Source: Herbidospora daliensis (GTDB lineage: Bacteria; Actinomycetota; Actinomycetes; Streptosporangiales; Streptosporangiaceae). Taken from it: a stretch of 64,000 nucleotides of DNA. Position 1 is the first letter of the stretch. Each line of letters opens with the position of its first letter. Below, piece after piece: positions 51,745-60,410 of the stretch. Location of the stretch: contig NZ_BBXF01000001.1 in NCBI RefSeq assembly GCF_001570585.1, positions 1,295,691 to 1,359,690 of the forward strand. Reading direction: 5' to 3'. The notes beneath the pieces are model-generated. The model saw nothing but the letters and a program-made list of their open reading frames with translations. It was not told the DNA's origin and ran no database searches. The position numbers and the translations under genes were made by a program.

Positions 51745-53655
51745 ATGCCTCCCGTCGAGCCGCTCACCCCGCACGACCCGGCCTCGCTCGGCCCCTATCC
51801 CCTGGTGGGCCGGCTGGGCGGGGACGTCTATCTGGCCACCGCGCCCGGCGGCGAGCAGGTGGCCGCGCGCAAGCTGGCCCGGCCGCTCGACGCGCCCGGA
51901 CGCGAGGCGCTGGCCCGCGTCTGGGAGGCCGCCGCCGTCGGCACGCCGCACATCCTGGACACCGGGCGCGACTACATCGTGTCCGAGTACGTGCCGGGCC
52001 CGAACCTGGCCGAGGAGATCGCCGAGCGCGGCGCGCTGGCCGGGCCCGCGCTGCACCGGCTCGCCGTCGCCACGGCGACGGCGCTGGCCTCCCTGCACCG
52101 GGCCGGGCTCACCCACGACGCCATCGCGCCCGAACGGGTGCTGCTCGGGCCCGACGGGCCCCGGCTCATCGGGGCCGAACGGCCGGTCACGCCCGCCTGG
52201 CGGGCCGACGACTCCCGCGAGCTCTGGCAGGACCCCGACGAGCCGCCCGGCCCGGCGGCCGACGTGTTCGCGTGGGCGGCGGTCATCGCGTTCGCGGCGA
52301 CGGGGCGGCCGCCGTTCGGGGAGAACCCGACGCGCGTCTCGTACGGGGCGGCCGACCTCGGGCCGCTCTCCGGCGCGCTGCGCGATCTGGTCGCCGACTG
52401 TCTCGCCGACGAACCGGCCGCCCGGCCGGGGGCCGAGGAGACGCTGCTCCGGCTGCTCGGCCACGCGGGGGCGCTCGACACGATGCTGCCGGCGACCGCG
52501 CCACGGGCCGTCGTGGCGCCTCAGGTGGGCGTGAGCCGTACAGTCCCGGAAAAGCGGAGGAGGGGCGGCGCGGTCGCCCTCGCGGCGGGCGGGCTGGCGC
52601 TGGCGCTGGTGTCCGGCGCGGGAGGGTACCTGCTCGCGCCCGCCCCGGCGCCGCAGGCGCGCAAGGCGGCGCCGAGCGCCGCGCCGACCGCGCGACCGGC
52701 CGCCTTCCCCTCGCCGGGGGCCTCGCCGCTGGCCCTGGCCGGCGGGGTGCTGAACGAGCGGCCGGGCGATCCGCTGCGGCTGGCCTCCTACCGGGCCAGC
52801 GTGTCGGACGGCGCGACGGCCGCGTTCGCGCGCAGCCGCGACGGCGCGGGCTTCGACCGGACCGGCGGCGACAACCACGTCTCGGTCGTCTCGCCCGACG
52901 GCCGCTGGACGGCCACGATCGACGAGCTGTTCGTGGCGAGCACCGACCGGCTGTCGGTCGAGTTCACCGAGCGGGGCAGCGGCCGGCGGTTCACCGTGCC
53001 GACCGTCGCCGCGCCGCTGAGCGCGCACCATCCGGCCTGGTCGCCCGACGGGACCCGGCTGCTGCTGTCGCTCTGGGTCAGCCAGGGCGCGACCGACGTG
53101 GTGCCCTTCGGGTTCGTGGTCGTCGACCCCGCCACCCGCGCCGCCACCGTCGTGGAGACCGCCAACGACGCCGACCGCGACGCGTTCCTGGCCGCCGACC
53201 CCGAGGTGCGGCTCGGCGCGCTTCCCGCCTTCCGGTGGACGCCCGACGGGCGCGAGGTCGCCACCGCCTACCTGACCCCCGAGGGCCGGTTCGGCGTGCG
53301 CTTCCACGACCTGACCGGACGGGTCGTGCGCGGCTTCCACTGGGTCGGGCTCCCGGCCGGCACGTCGTGGTTCTCCCCCGACGGCAGCTCGTTCGTGACG
53401 ACGCAGTGCGAGAAACGGCACGTCTTCTGCGTCTGGGACACCGCGACCGGCGCGCGGCGCGGCGGCGTGCCCTCGGAGAAGGGCGACGGCATGCTCGGCT
53501 GGTTCGACGCCACCCACCTGCTCTTCTCGCGGGAGGAGAAGGGCGAGTACCGCGCCGACGTGATCGACTTCGCCGGCGAGACCACCCGGACCCTGGTCGA
53601 GCTCGACCTGCCCGGCGACGACCCCCTCGTGCAGTTGTTCTTCCTGCGGAGCTGA
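51745..53655 (+). CDS. Membrane-anchored pseudokinase with extracellular beta-propeller (second of three)
   Basis: The 636-aa protein has the same plan: kinase-like domain (1-245), membrane helix (about 275-297) and propeller-like extracellular part (VSPDGRWTATI, WSPDGTRLLLSL, WTPDGREVATAY, FSPDGSSFVTT). A lysine remains where the ATP lysine should be (VAARKLAR), but the catalytic loop reads THDAIAPER (about 123), without the Asp, Lys and Asn, DFG is GAE (about 143) and APE is lost. It begins 6 bases after the first gene's stop. The C-lobe stretch PAADVFAWAAVIAFAATG is shared with both neighbours, which marks the three as duplicates. Confidence 0.85.
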   Translation: MPPVEPLTPHDPASLGPYPLVGRLGGDVYLATAPGGEQVAARKLARPLDAPGREALARVWEAAAVGTPHILDTGRDYIVSEYVPGPNLAEEIAERGALAGPALHRLAVATATALASLHRAGLTHDAIAPERVLLGPDGPRLIGAERPVTPAWRADDSRELWQDPDEPPGPAADVFAWAAVIAFAATGRPPFGENPTRVSYGAADLGPLSGALRDLVADCLADEPAARPGAEETLLRLLGHAGALDTMLPATAPRAVVAPQVGVSRTVPEKRRRGGAVALAAGGLALALVSGAGGYLLAPAPAPQARKAAPSAAPTARPAAFPSPGASPLALAGGVLNERPGDPLRLASYRASVSDGATAAFARSRDGAGFDRTGGDNHVSVVSPDGRWTATIDELFVASTDRLSVEFTERGSGRRFTVPTVAAPLSAHHPAWSPDGTRLLLSLWVSQGATDVVPFGFVVVDPATRAATVVETANDADRDAFLAADPEVRLGALPAFRWTPDGREVATAYLTPEGRFGVRFHDLTGRVVRGFHWVGLPAGTSWFSPDGSSFVTTQCEKRHVFCVWDTATGARRGGVPSEKGDGMLGWFDATHLLFSREEKGEYRADVIDFAGETTRTLVELDLPGDDPLVQLFFLRS

Positions 53656-53659
53656 CCCC

Positions 53660-55324
53660 GTGGAGGGCACCCGGCTGGGCGGCTACACGATCCTGCGGAC
53701 CCTGGGGGCCGGCGGTCAGGGCACCGTCTACCTGGCCTCGGCTCCCGACGGCGGGCGGGTCGCGGTGAAGGTGCTGCACGCGGTGCCGGAGGACGGCTCG
53801 GCCGAGCGGTTCCTGCGGGAGGCCGAGGTGCTGCCGGAGGTGGCCTCGTTCTGCGCGGCGCAGGTGCTCGGGTTCGGGGTGGCGGACGGGGTGCCGTACA
53901 TCGCCAGCGAATACGTCGAAGGGCCGACGCTCCAGGCCCTGGTCAGGGAGCGCGGGCCGCTGACCGGGGGCGCGCTGCGGTCGGTGGCGGTCGGCACGAT
54001 CACCGCGTTGTCGGCCGTCCACCGGGCCGGGGTGGTGCACCTCGACTTCAAGCCCGCGAACGTGATCCTCGGCCGCGACGGCCCCCGGGTGATCGACTTC
54101 GGCATCGCGCGGGCGGTGGACGCCGAGGCGACCGGGACCGGCGCGGTCGGAACTCCGACCTATATGGCGCCGGAGCAGCTCGGCGAGTCGCCGCCCGGCC
54201 CCGCGGCCGACGTGTTCGCGTGGGCGTCGACGGTGGTGTTCGCGGCCTCGGGGACGCCGCCGTTCGGGGCCGACTCGGTGCCGGCGGTGCTGAACCGGCT
54301 GCTGCGCGGGCAACCCGACCTCGGTCCGCTGACCGGGGACCTGCGGGAGGTGGTCGCGGCCTGCCTGGTCAAGGATCCGCTCGCCCGGCCCGCCTCCTCC
54401 GACGTGCTGCTGCGGCTGCTCGGTCGGGCGCCGGCGGCCTCGCGGCCGATCGGGCGGCGGGTCGTGGTCGCGGGGGCGGCGCTGGCCGTCGCCGCCGCGG
54501 CGGCCGGGGTGGCGGTGTGGGCGTCGCGGCCCGAGCCGTTGCGGACGTCCGGGCCGCCGTCGGCGGCCTTCACCTCCATGCGGGTGGCCGAGTTGCCCGG
54601 CAGCCTTCACGAGCACGCGTCCGATCCGGTGCGGCTGACGTCGTTCAGCGTCAGCGGGTCGGCCGTGAGCATCCGGTCGTATGTGCGCTCGCGCGACGTC
54701 TTCACGCCGATCGAACGGCAACGCCATCCGGTCGTGTCGCCTGACGGGACCACGTTGGCGGAGGTCAACTGGGTGCCGCTGCGGGCGTCCGACGGGAACG
54801 TGGTGACCTTCACGCGCGACGGGTCCGTCTTCACGGTGCCGACGGTGGAACCGCCGTTGGCCGTGCGCTCGCCGGTCTGGTCCCGGGACGGGGGCCGGGT
54901 GCTGCTGACGGTGTCATCCGAGGCGGAGCGGGCGGGTTTCGTGCTCGTGGACGTCGCCTCGCGGCGCTCGACCTACGTCGCCGTGGCGTCGGCGGAGACG
55001 GACTTCGGGTTCGGGCCCGGGGCGACGGTGACGTCGGGTGGGGTCGTGTACAGGGTGGACGGAGCTCCGATGCGGACCTACGAGGGGATGTCCAGCCTGG
55101 TCTTCTCGCCCTCGGGGCGGCGCTATGCGGGGGCCTGCGCGTCGGGCGTCTGCGGTCCCGGCCCTCTCCGGACGTCGGGCGAGGTGATCGGCTGGTTCAA
55201 CGAGGACACGCTGATCGTCCGCGACGGGCGCAGGGTCCTCACGGTGGACGCGACCAGCGGCGCCACCGGGCGAACCCTCGCCGACCTCGACTCGGACCAG
55301 GAGACGATCCTGCACTTCTCCTGA
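53660..55324 (+). CDS. Active Ser/Thr protein kinase with extracellular beta-propeller (third of three)
   Basis: The 554-aa protein keeps a full catalytic set: GAGGQGTVYLA loop (about 16-26), ATP lysine 37 (VAVKVL), VHLDFKPANV with Asp 129, Lys 131 and Asn 134, DFG (146-148), and GTPTYMAPE (about 164-172). Only the Arg of HRD is changed, to Leu, as in some actinobacterial kinases. A membrane helix (about 268-288) leads to the extracellular propeller-like part. GTG 53660 lies 4 bases after the second pseudokinase, with GGAG 8 bases upstream. The three genes are surely one operon, with this one as the working kinase. Confidence 0.92.
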   Translation: MEGTRLGGYTILRTLGAGGQGTVYLASAPDGGRVAVKVLHAVPEDGSAERFLREAEVLPEVASFCAAQVLGFGVADGVPYIASEYVEGPTLQALVRERGPLTGGALRSVAVGTITALSAVHRAGVVHLDFKPANVILGRDGPRVIDFGIARAVDAEATGTGAVGTPTYMAPEQLGESPPGPAADVFAWASTVVFAASGTPPFGADSVPAVLNRLLRGQPDLGPLTGDLREVVAACLVKDPLARPASSDVLLRLLGRAPAASRPIGRRVVVAGAALAVAAAAAGVAVWASRPEPLRTSGPPSAAFTSMRVAELPGSLHEHASDPVRLTSFSVSGSAVSIRSYVRSRDVFTPIERQRHPVVSPDGTTLAEVNWVPLRASDGNVVTFTRDGSVFTVPTVEPPLAVRSPVWSRDGGRVLLTVSSEAERAGFVLVDVASRRSTYVAVASAETDFGFGPGATVTSGGVVYRVDGAPMRTYEGMSSLVFSPSGRRYAGACASGVCGPGPLRTSGEVIGWFNEDTLIVRDGRRVLTVDATSGATGRTLADLDSDQETILHFS

Positions 55325-55377
55325 TCGGCCGGCGGCCGGTCCTGGGCGATCAGGCCGGTGATCGCCCAGGGGTTCGC

Positions 55378-55617
55378 TCAGGCCATGACTCGGTCGACGA
55401 TCTCCGAGGCGCCCATCGAACGGGCGCAGTGGGCGCCGCAGAACCACTTGCGGTCGGCTTCCACGCCGTGGCCGATGATGCGGCAGCCGCAGTGTTCGCA
55501 GATCGGCGCCATCCTGGTGATCGCGCACTCGAAGCTGTCGAAGGTGTGGACGGCCCCCTGGGCGTGCACCTCGAACGTCATGTCGTAGTCGTTTCCGCAT
55601 ACTTCGCAAGCGGCCAT
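55378..55617 (-). CDS. Small zinc-ribbon protein, prokaryotic-metallothionein-like
   Basis: The 79-aa protein has CEVCGND at the start, FECAI in the middle, then CEHCGCRIIGHGVE and FCGAHCARSMG. That gives nine cysteines and several histidines, enough for at least two zinc sites. It matches a small actinobacterial family that is often annotated as prokaryotic metallothionein. The function is not established. The ATG has GGGGGGAA 3 bases away as ribosome site, and that site is one arm of a 16-bp hairpin. It lies between the convergent kinase blocks, 54 bases from the plus-strand kinase stop. Confidence 0.85.
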   Translation of the reverse strand: MAACEVCGNDYDMTFEVHAQGAVHTFDSFECAITRMAPICEHCGCRIIGHGVEADRKWFCGAHCARSMGASEIVDRVMA

Positions 55618-55619
55618 GA

Positions 55620-55662
55620 TTCCCCCCGGATAGGTCGTTAGGGCTTACCTACCCAGGGGGAA
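55620..55662 (-). promoter_or_regulatory. Hairpin that covers the ribosome site of the zinc-ribbon gene
   Basis: In the minus-strand transcript TTCCCCCTGGGTAGGT pairs with ACCTATCCGGGGGGAA across an 11-base loop. All 16 positions pair if two G-U wobbles are allowed. The 3' arm contains the only ribosome site of the zinc-ribbon gene, 3 bases before its ATG. The hairpin also starts 5 bases after the stop of the 1151-aa gene, so it may instead, or also, end that transcript. Confidence 0.7.
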
Positions 55663-55667
55663 ACCGG

Positions 55668-58600
55668 CTACAGCGTCGCGAGCAGGCCCTTCGCCATCTC
55701 CTTGGCCCCGGCGGCGGCCTCCGGCAGGGCCATCAGCACCGCCCCGGTGTTGTTGATCTCCGTCCCGGCCGGGCGGTCGGCGCCGCCGAACAGGACCGTC
55801 ACGACGAACGTGTCCTGCATGACCTTGACCTCGTACGCGCCGCTGTAGGCGGTCTCGGTCTGCTGCCTGATCGCCTGGCCGTAGTTGTCGGTGCCCAGGC
55901 CCGGGATCTTCTGGATCTTGCTCCACTGGATGCCGCCGATCTTCGACCCGGCCGTGCCCCGGCTCTTGCCGCGCTCGTCGACCAGGTAGAAGCGGGCCAT
56001 CTCGGCGTTCGGGAACTCCCGGATGCCGATCCGCAGGTTCCGCCAGCGCACCTTGCCGCCCTCGACCGGCATGGCGTCGTTCCACCACTGACACTCGGTC
56101 AGCTTCGCCTTGCCCTCCGTGAGCGACTGCGCCAGCCCCTCCGTCTGGGGCACCAGCTTCGCGGCCGTGGCGTTCATCGCGACGCAGTTCGGCGGCAGCG
56201 CGATCTTGACCGGCGACGGGCTCGCCGTCGGGGTCGGGCTCGGGCGGGCCTTGCCCGCGAACGGGAGCGGCTTCTTGGCGTACCAGGCCTCGGCCGACTG
56301 GGCCAGCTGGGTCAGCAGCGCCTTGACCTCGCGGATCGCGTTCTCCTCGGTGATCGACTGCTTGGTGTCGTTCGTGAGGACGTTCGCCTCCTTGTGCTGC
56401 TGGCTCGCTTCGTACTTGACGTCGAAGGTGATGTTGCCGACCCGGCCCATGCCGGTGCCGAAGGCGTAGCGGTAGTCGTCCTCCCGCGTCCACTGGTACT
56501 GGGCGACCGCGGCCTGGCCGATGCCGGTGAACACGGCCGGCTTGGAGTAGTAGCGCTCCTCGTTGGAGACCGAGGCGGTGTAGTCGTACTGGCGCTTCTC
56601 GCCGTCGAACTGGATCGAGGCCGCCTTGTCGGCGGTGGTGTCGCCGATGGCCTCGTACCGGGCGACGTTGACGGTGATCTGCCGCTGGCGGTTGAACTCG
56701 CCGAACGAGATGTTGCGGTTGGTCCACTCGCAGGTCCAGCGGACGTAGCTGACCAGGTTGCCGTCACGCTCGTCCGACATCCGCATGTCGATCTTGGCGG
56801 CCGGGACCAGCCGCTCGGTCTGCTCCGGGTCGAGCATCGCGCAGACGTCGAAGTCGGTCCCCTTCGCGCCGTCGCCAGCCGCCGGAGGAGCCGCGCCCGA
56901 CGCCTCGGGCGTGGCCCCCGCCTTCGGCGGCGGCGGTGTCTGCGGGGTCTCCTCGCCGGTCGTCTGGAAGAAGACGAACGTGCCGCCCGCCACGACCAGG
57001 ACCACCACGGCCGCGATCAGCGGCCAGAGCCACTTGTTCCTGGACGGCGGCCCGGGAGGCTGCGCCCACCCGGGCTGCGTGGTGCCCTGCCACGGACCGG
57101 AGTTCTGCTGCTGCCACCCGCTCTGCGCCTGCCACGGGTCGCCGCCCCCGCTCGGGGCGCCGTTGGCCTGCGGCTGGAACAACACCGCCGTGCCCTCGGG
57201 CCCCGCCTGGTTCTGCGGGGCCTGCGGGTTCCAGGGACCCTGCGGGGGCTGCTCGGCGTCCGCCGGGCCACGCCAGCGCTCACTGCCCCGGGGGACGTGA
57301 CCGTGCGGGCCGGGGGGTTCGGGGGTGCTCGGCGTCTGCGGAGGCCAGGCGGTTCCGTCGGACGGGGTGGACCAGGCCGACCCCGGCGCGGTCAGGCCGG
57401 AGGACTCCTGCCGCGACTCGGGCGACGGGGCTTCGGTCCCGGGCCACTTGGCGGTGGGGGAACCCTCCGTGCCGGGCCAGGGGGCGTCGCTCTTCGACTC
57501 GGCCCCGGGCCACTGCGGGGAGTCCGCCGGAGGCCGCTGCGGGCCCGAGGCGGACTCGGCACCCGGCCACTGCGCACCGCCCTGAGCTTCGGAACCAGGC
57601 CACTGCGAGCCGCCGGAACTCTCGGCACCGAATCGCTGCGGGCCGGATGCGGGCTCCGAGCCGGGCCACTGCGCACCGCCTGGATTGTCCGCACCGGATC
57701 GCTGGGGGCCCGACGTGGATTCCACCCCAGGCCACTGCGGGCCGGTCGATCCCTCCGCGCCAAGTCGCTGCGGGCCAGACGTGGATTCCACCCCAGGCCA
57801 CTGGGGGCCGGTGGGACCGTCCCCGCTGAACGGCTGCGGGCCGGAGGGGAACTCCGAGCCGGGCCACTGGGGACCGCTCGGGCCCTCCGCGCCCAGCCGC
57901 TGCGGGCCGGACGTGGATTCCGGGCCGGGCCACGGCGCACCGCCCGGCGCGTCGGCGCCGAAGCGCTGGGGGCTCGACGGTGATTCGGGGGCGGGCCACT
58001 GCGGGCCGGGGCCGCCGAAGGCGGGAGGCGGGGTCGCTGGTGCGGACTGGCGGGGGTCGGCGGGGGGCTCCGGCATGCCGGGCCAGTCGGGTCCGGCCGA
58101 GGGCCACGGCTGGGGCGGGTTCGGGGGCTGCGGGGGGCGGTTGGAGCCGAAGGCGTCGAAGCCCTGGCTGGGGCCGGCGGGCGGAGCCGGGGGCTGGCCG
58201 GGGCGTCGGCCCGCGCCGGGGCCGTCGGCGATCGGGGAGACGCCATTCGCGCCGGGTGCGTGCCGGTCGGAGGGGCCGTGGGGCACCGGGCCGCCGCCGC
58301 GTCCGGGGGCGTCCGGGCGCTTGAAGTCGCGGAAATCGGAGCGGCCCTCGGGCGGGCCCTCCGAGACGGGGGCGCCGAACATCGCGGGCGGGCGGAGCTG
58401 GTTCGGCGGGCCCTCGGGGGTCTGGGGCTTTCGGGACTGGCTGGCCGGGGTGTCGAACCAGCCCGGGCGGTCAGACGGCGGAGACGACGGGGTCGACGAC
58501 TGCCTCGTCGATGACTTCGGGATCCGCCGGGGCAACTCGGAGGCGCTCTCCCGTAACCGCGTGGTCGCCGGGTCGACGCCACCGGGGTCGCCGCCCTGCG

Positions 58601-59123
58601 GCGCGGCGGGCGGCTCACCGGAGCGGGCGGCCGCGTCACCACCCGGACGCGCGGCCGCGTCGCCGCCGGGACGCTTGGCCGTGTCATCGCCGCCCAGCCG
58701 CCTCGTCGCGTCGTCACCCGGGCGCTTGGGCGCATCATCACCCGGGCGGTTGGCCGAGTCGTCGGGGGTGGCGGCGGGCGGCTGGTCGAGGTCGTGGAGC
58801 ATGGTGCCGAACGGGTCCGGGTCGTCCGGGTTCGGGCCGGGCGGGGGTTGCGGAGCCACAGGGTCCTCGGTGCGCCAGGAGGCCACTCTCGTCGGGTCGC
58901 CGATCCGGGGGGGTTCGCCCGGACGGCGGACGAACGGCAGGCTCGGGCCGGTCGTCTTCGGGATCTCGCCCGTGGCCGGGTCGTCCTCGTCGTAGGCGTG
59001 GGGGCGCGAATCCCGTACCGGAGAACCGAAGGCCTCGCCCGGCGGGTCAGCCGGCGGGGTGTCCTCCGGGGGCGGGGGGACCGCACGCAGGTGGTTCCGG
59101 GGCTTCTGGGGGTCTTCGGACAT
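55668..59123 (-). CDS. 1151-aa membrane protein: proline-rich repeat tail, one membrane helix, two extracellular two-cysteine domains
   Basis: Residues 1-690 are disordered and rich in Pro, Gly, Ser and Asp. They hold a short-unit repeat zone (RPGDDA type, about 120-170) and a long zone of 22-residue units (about 374-568). One membrane helix follows (about 695-718, WPLIAAVVVLVVAGGTFVFF). The outer part has two related domains. The first opens FDVCAMLDPEQTERLVP and has CEWTN, the second opens NCVAMNATAAKLVP and has CQWWND, and the pattern resembles DUF3558. The same domain ends the two kinases just upstream. The long inner tail could be a kinase substrate or scaffold. It is 15 bases downstream of the nearer kinase gene. 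Confidence 0.85.
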   Translation of the reverse strand: MSEDPQKPRNHLRAVPPPPEDTPPADPPGEAFGSPVRDSRPHAYDEDDPATGEIPKTTGPSLPFVRRPGEPPRIGDPTRVASWRTEDPVAPQPPPGPNPDDPDPFGTMLHDLDQPPAATPDDSANRPGDDAPKRPGDDATRRLGGDDTAKRPGGDAAARPGGDAAARSGEPPAAPQGGDPGGVDPATTRLRESASELPRRIPKSSTRQSSTPSSPPSDRPGWFDTPASQSRKPQTPEGPPNQLRPPAMFGAPVSEGPPEGRSDFRDFKRPDAPGRGGGPVPHGPSDRHAPGANGVSPIADGPGAGRRPGQPPAPPAGPSQGFDAFGSNRPPQPPNPPQPWPSAGPDWPGMPEPPADPRQSAPATPPPAFGGPGPQWPAPESPSSPQRFGADAPGGAPWPGPESTSGPQRLGAEGPSGPQWPGSEFPSGPQPFSGDGPTGPQWPGVESTSGPQRLGAEGSTGPQWPGVESTSGPQRSGADNPGGAQWPGSEPASGPQRFGAESSGGSQWPGSEAQGGAQWPGAESASGPQRPPADSPQWPGAESKSDAPWPGTEGSPTAKWPGTEAPSPESRQESSGLTAPGSAWSTPSDGTAWPPQTPSTPEPPGPHGHVPRGSERWRGPADAEQPPQGPWNPQAPQNQAGPEGTAVLFQPQANGAPSGGGDPWQAQSGWQQQNSGPWQGTTQPGWAQPPGPPSRNKWLWPLIAAVVVLVVAGGTFVFFQTTGEETPQTPPPPKAGATPEASGAAPPAAGDGAKGTDFDVCAMLDPEQTERLVPAAKIDMRMSDERDGNLVSYVRWTCEWTNRNISFGEFNRQRQITVNVARYEAIGDTTADKAASIQFDGEKRQYDYTASVSNEERYYSKPAVFTGIGQAAVAQYQWTREDDYRYAFGTGMGRVGNITFDVKYEASQQHKEANVLTNDTKQSITEENAIREVKALLTQLAQSAEAWYAKKPLPFAGKARPSPTPTASPSPVKIALPPNCVAMNATAAKLVPQTEGLAQSLTEGKAKLTECQWWNDAMPVEGGKVRWRNLRIGIREFPNAEMARFYLVDERGKSRGTAGSKIGGIQWSKIQKIPGLGTDNYGQAIRQQTETAYSGAYEVKVMQDTFVVTVLFGGADRPAGTEINNTGAVLMALPEAAAGAKEMAKGLLATL
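57420..58004 (-). repeat. 66-bp tandem repeats in the proline-rich tail
   Basis: Six full 22-codon units run without gaps from 58004 to 57609, each of the form PQWPGxExxSGPQRxGAxxxxG. Shorter units follow (33, 57, 33, 33 and 33 bases) and reuse the same WPG(A/T/S)E core. Units 4 and 5 are nearly the same over their first two thirds, which points to recent duplication. All lengths are multiples of three. Confidence 0.9.
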
Positions 59124-59138
59124 GGGGGGACTCCTTGG

Positions 59139-60410
59139 TCAGCCGATTCCGGCCGCGACCAGCTGGGCGGCCTGGCGGGCGCGCTCCCTGGTGTCGTCGC
59201 CGGGCGACTTGTAGGTGACCTGGGCGGACAGGTTGCTTCTCCGGAACCAGACGGTGGCGCCGCCGTCGGCGGGCGCGACATAGGCCTCGTCGGCGACGCC
59301 GGTGAGGTTCTCGGCGCCGTCGGGGCGGGCGGGGGCGGCTCCGGTGGTCAGGCGGTAGCCCACGACCACTTCGGTGCCGCCGGAGCGGTTGATCCAGCGG
59401 CAGCCGCCGTCGGGCGTGGGTTCGGCGTTGGCCTGGGTGCCGAGCAGGCGGGTGATCTGCGCGGTGGTCAGCGACGTGCAGGCGTCGGGGGCGGCGGTGA
59501 AGCGGGCCGGTACGTCGTCCGGTCCGGCCGCGAACTGGGAGGCGGCCCAGCCCGCGCCGACGCCCAGGCCGATCGTGAGGGCGGCCCCGACCGCCCAGCG
59601 GCCGGTCCGGCGCGAGCGCGGGGGCACCGCGGCGACGGCGTCTCTGAGCAGGTGGCGGGTGGTCGCGGCGGGCGGGCGGTGGGCGGGGTCCTTGGCCAGC
59701 AGCGCGCCGACCGCGCGGGCCAGCGCGGGGGTGGCCTGCGCCATCGGGGGCGGGTCGTGCATGACGACGGCCGCGACCACGGCGGCGGGCAGGTTGCGGT
59801 GGAAGGGGCCGCGGCCCTCCACGGCCGCGTAGAGGGTCGCGCCGAGCGACCACAGGTCCGAGGGCGGGCCGGCGGGCAGGCCGCGGAAACGTTCGGGGGC
59901 CATGTACGCCGGCGACCCCGAGCTGTCGGCCGGGTCGGCCCCGAACGGCGCGGCGATGCCGAAGTCGGCCAGCATGGCCCGGCCGTCGTCGCCGACGAGC
60001 ACGTTGGCCGGTTTCACGTCGCGGTGCAGGATGCCGTGGGCGTGCGCGAGTTCGAGGGCGTCGAGGATCGACAGGCCGATCTCGGCGACGCGGGTGCTCG
60101 GCAGCGGCAGCAGCTTGTCGAGGGAGGTTCCCGGCACCAGGTCCATCACGATCCACGGCGCGCCGTCATGCGGCACCACGTCGTGGATCTTGACGATCGA
60201 AGGGTGGTTGAGCCGCCCGGCCGCGCGCGCCTCGCCGATCGCCCGGGAGGTGTATTCGGCCAGCTCACCGGGGCCGAGGCCGGTGGGCGTGCGCATCTGC
60301 TTGACCGCGACCTCACGCCGCAGCAGTTCGTCGTGGGCGCGCCAGACGGTGCCCGCGCCGCCCTCTCCGAGGGGTTCGGCGAGCCGGTAGCGGCCGGCGA
60401 GCAGGGTCAC
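59139..60410 (-). CDS. Ser/Thr protein kinase with extracellular two-cysteine domain
   Basis: The 423-aa kinase has GEGGAGTVWRA (about 15-25), Lys 37, HRDVKPANV (about 129), DFG (149-151) and SPAYMAPE (about 166). A membrane helix (about 271-290) precedes an outer domain of about 115 residues with DACTSLTTAQITRLLG and GGCRWIN. GTG 60410 overlaps the upstream kinase stop (GTGA). A GTG four codons earlier is also open. The gene order kinase-kinase-1151-aa protein on one strand, with matching outer domains, suggests one signalling unit. Confidence 0.93.
   Translation of the reverse strand: MTLLAGRYRLAEPLGEGGAGTVWRAHDELLRREVAVKQMRTPTGLGPGELAEYTSRAIGEARAAGRLNHPSIVKIHDVVPHDGAPWIVMDLVPGTSLDKLLPLPSTRVAEIGLSILDALELAHAHGILHRDVKPANVLVGDDGRAMLADFGIAAPFGADPADSSGSPAYMAPERFRGLPAGPPSDLWSLGATLYAAVEGRGPFHRNLPAAVVAAVVMHDPPPMAQATPALARAVGALLAKDPAHRPPAATTRHLLRDAVAAVPPRSRRTGRWAVGAALTIGLGVGAGWAASQFAAGPDDVPARFTAAPDACTSLTTAQITRLLGTQANAEPTPDGGCRWINRSGGTEVVVGYRLTTGAAPARPDGAENLTGVADEAYVAPADGGATVWFRRSNLSAQVTYKSPGDDTRERARQAAQLVAAGIG

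Noticed and set aside
57685-58995. Plus-strand frame with Gly/Pro/Asp repeats opposite the 1151-aa gene
   Set aside because: It mirrors the 66-bp repeats. The minus frame has a membrane helix and two cysteine domains beyond the repeats and is the coding one.
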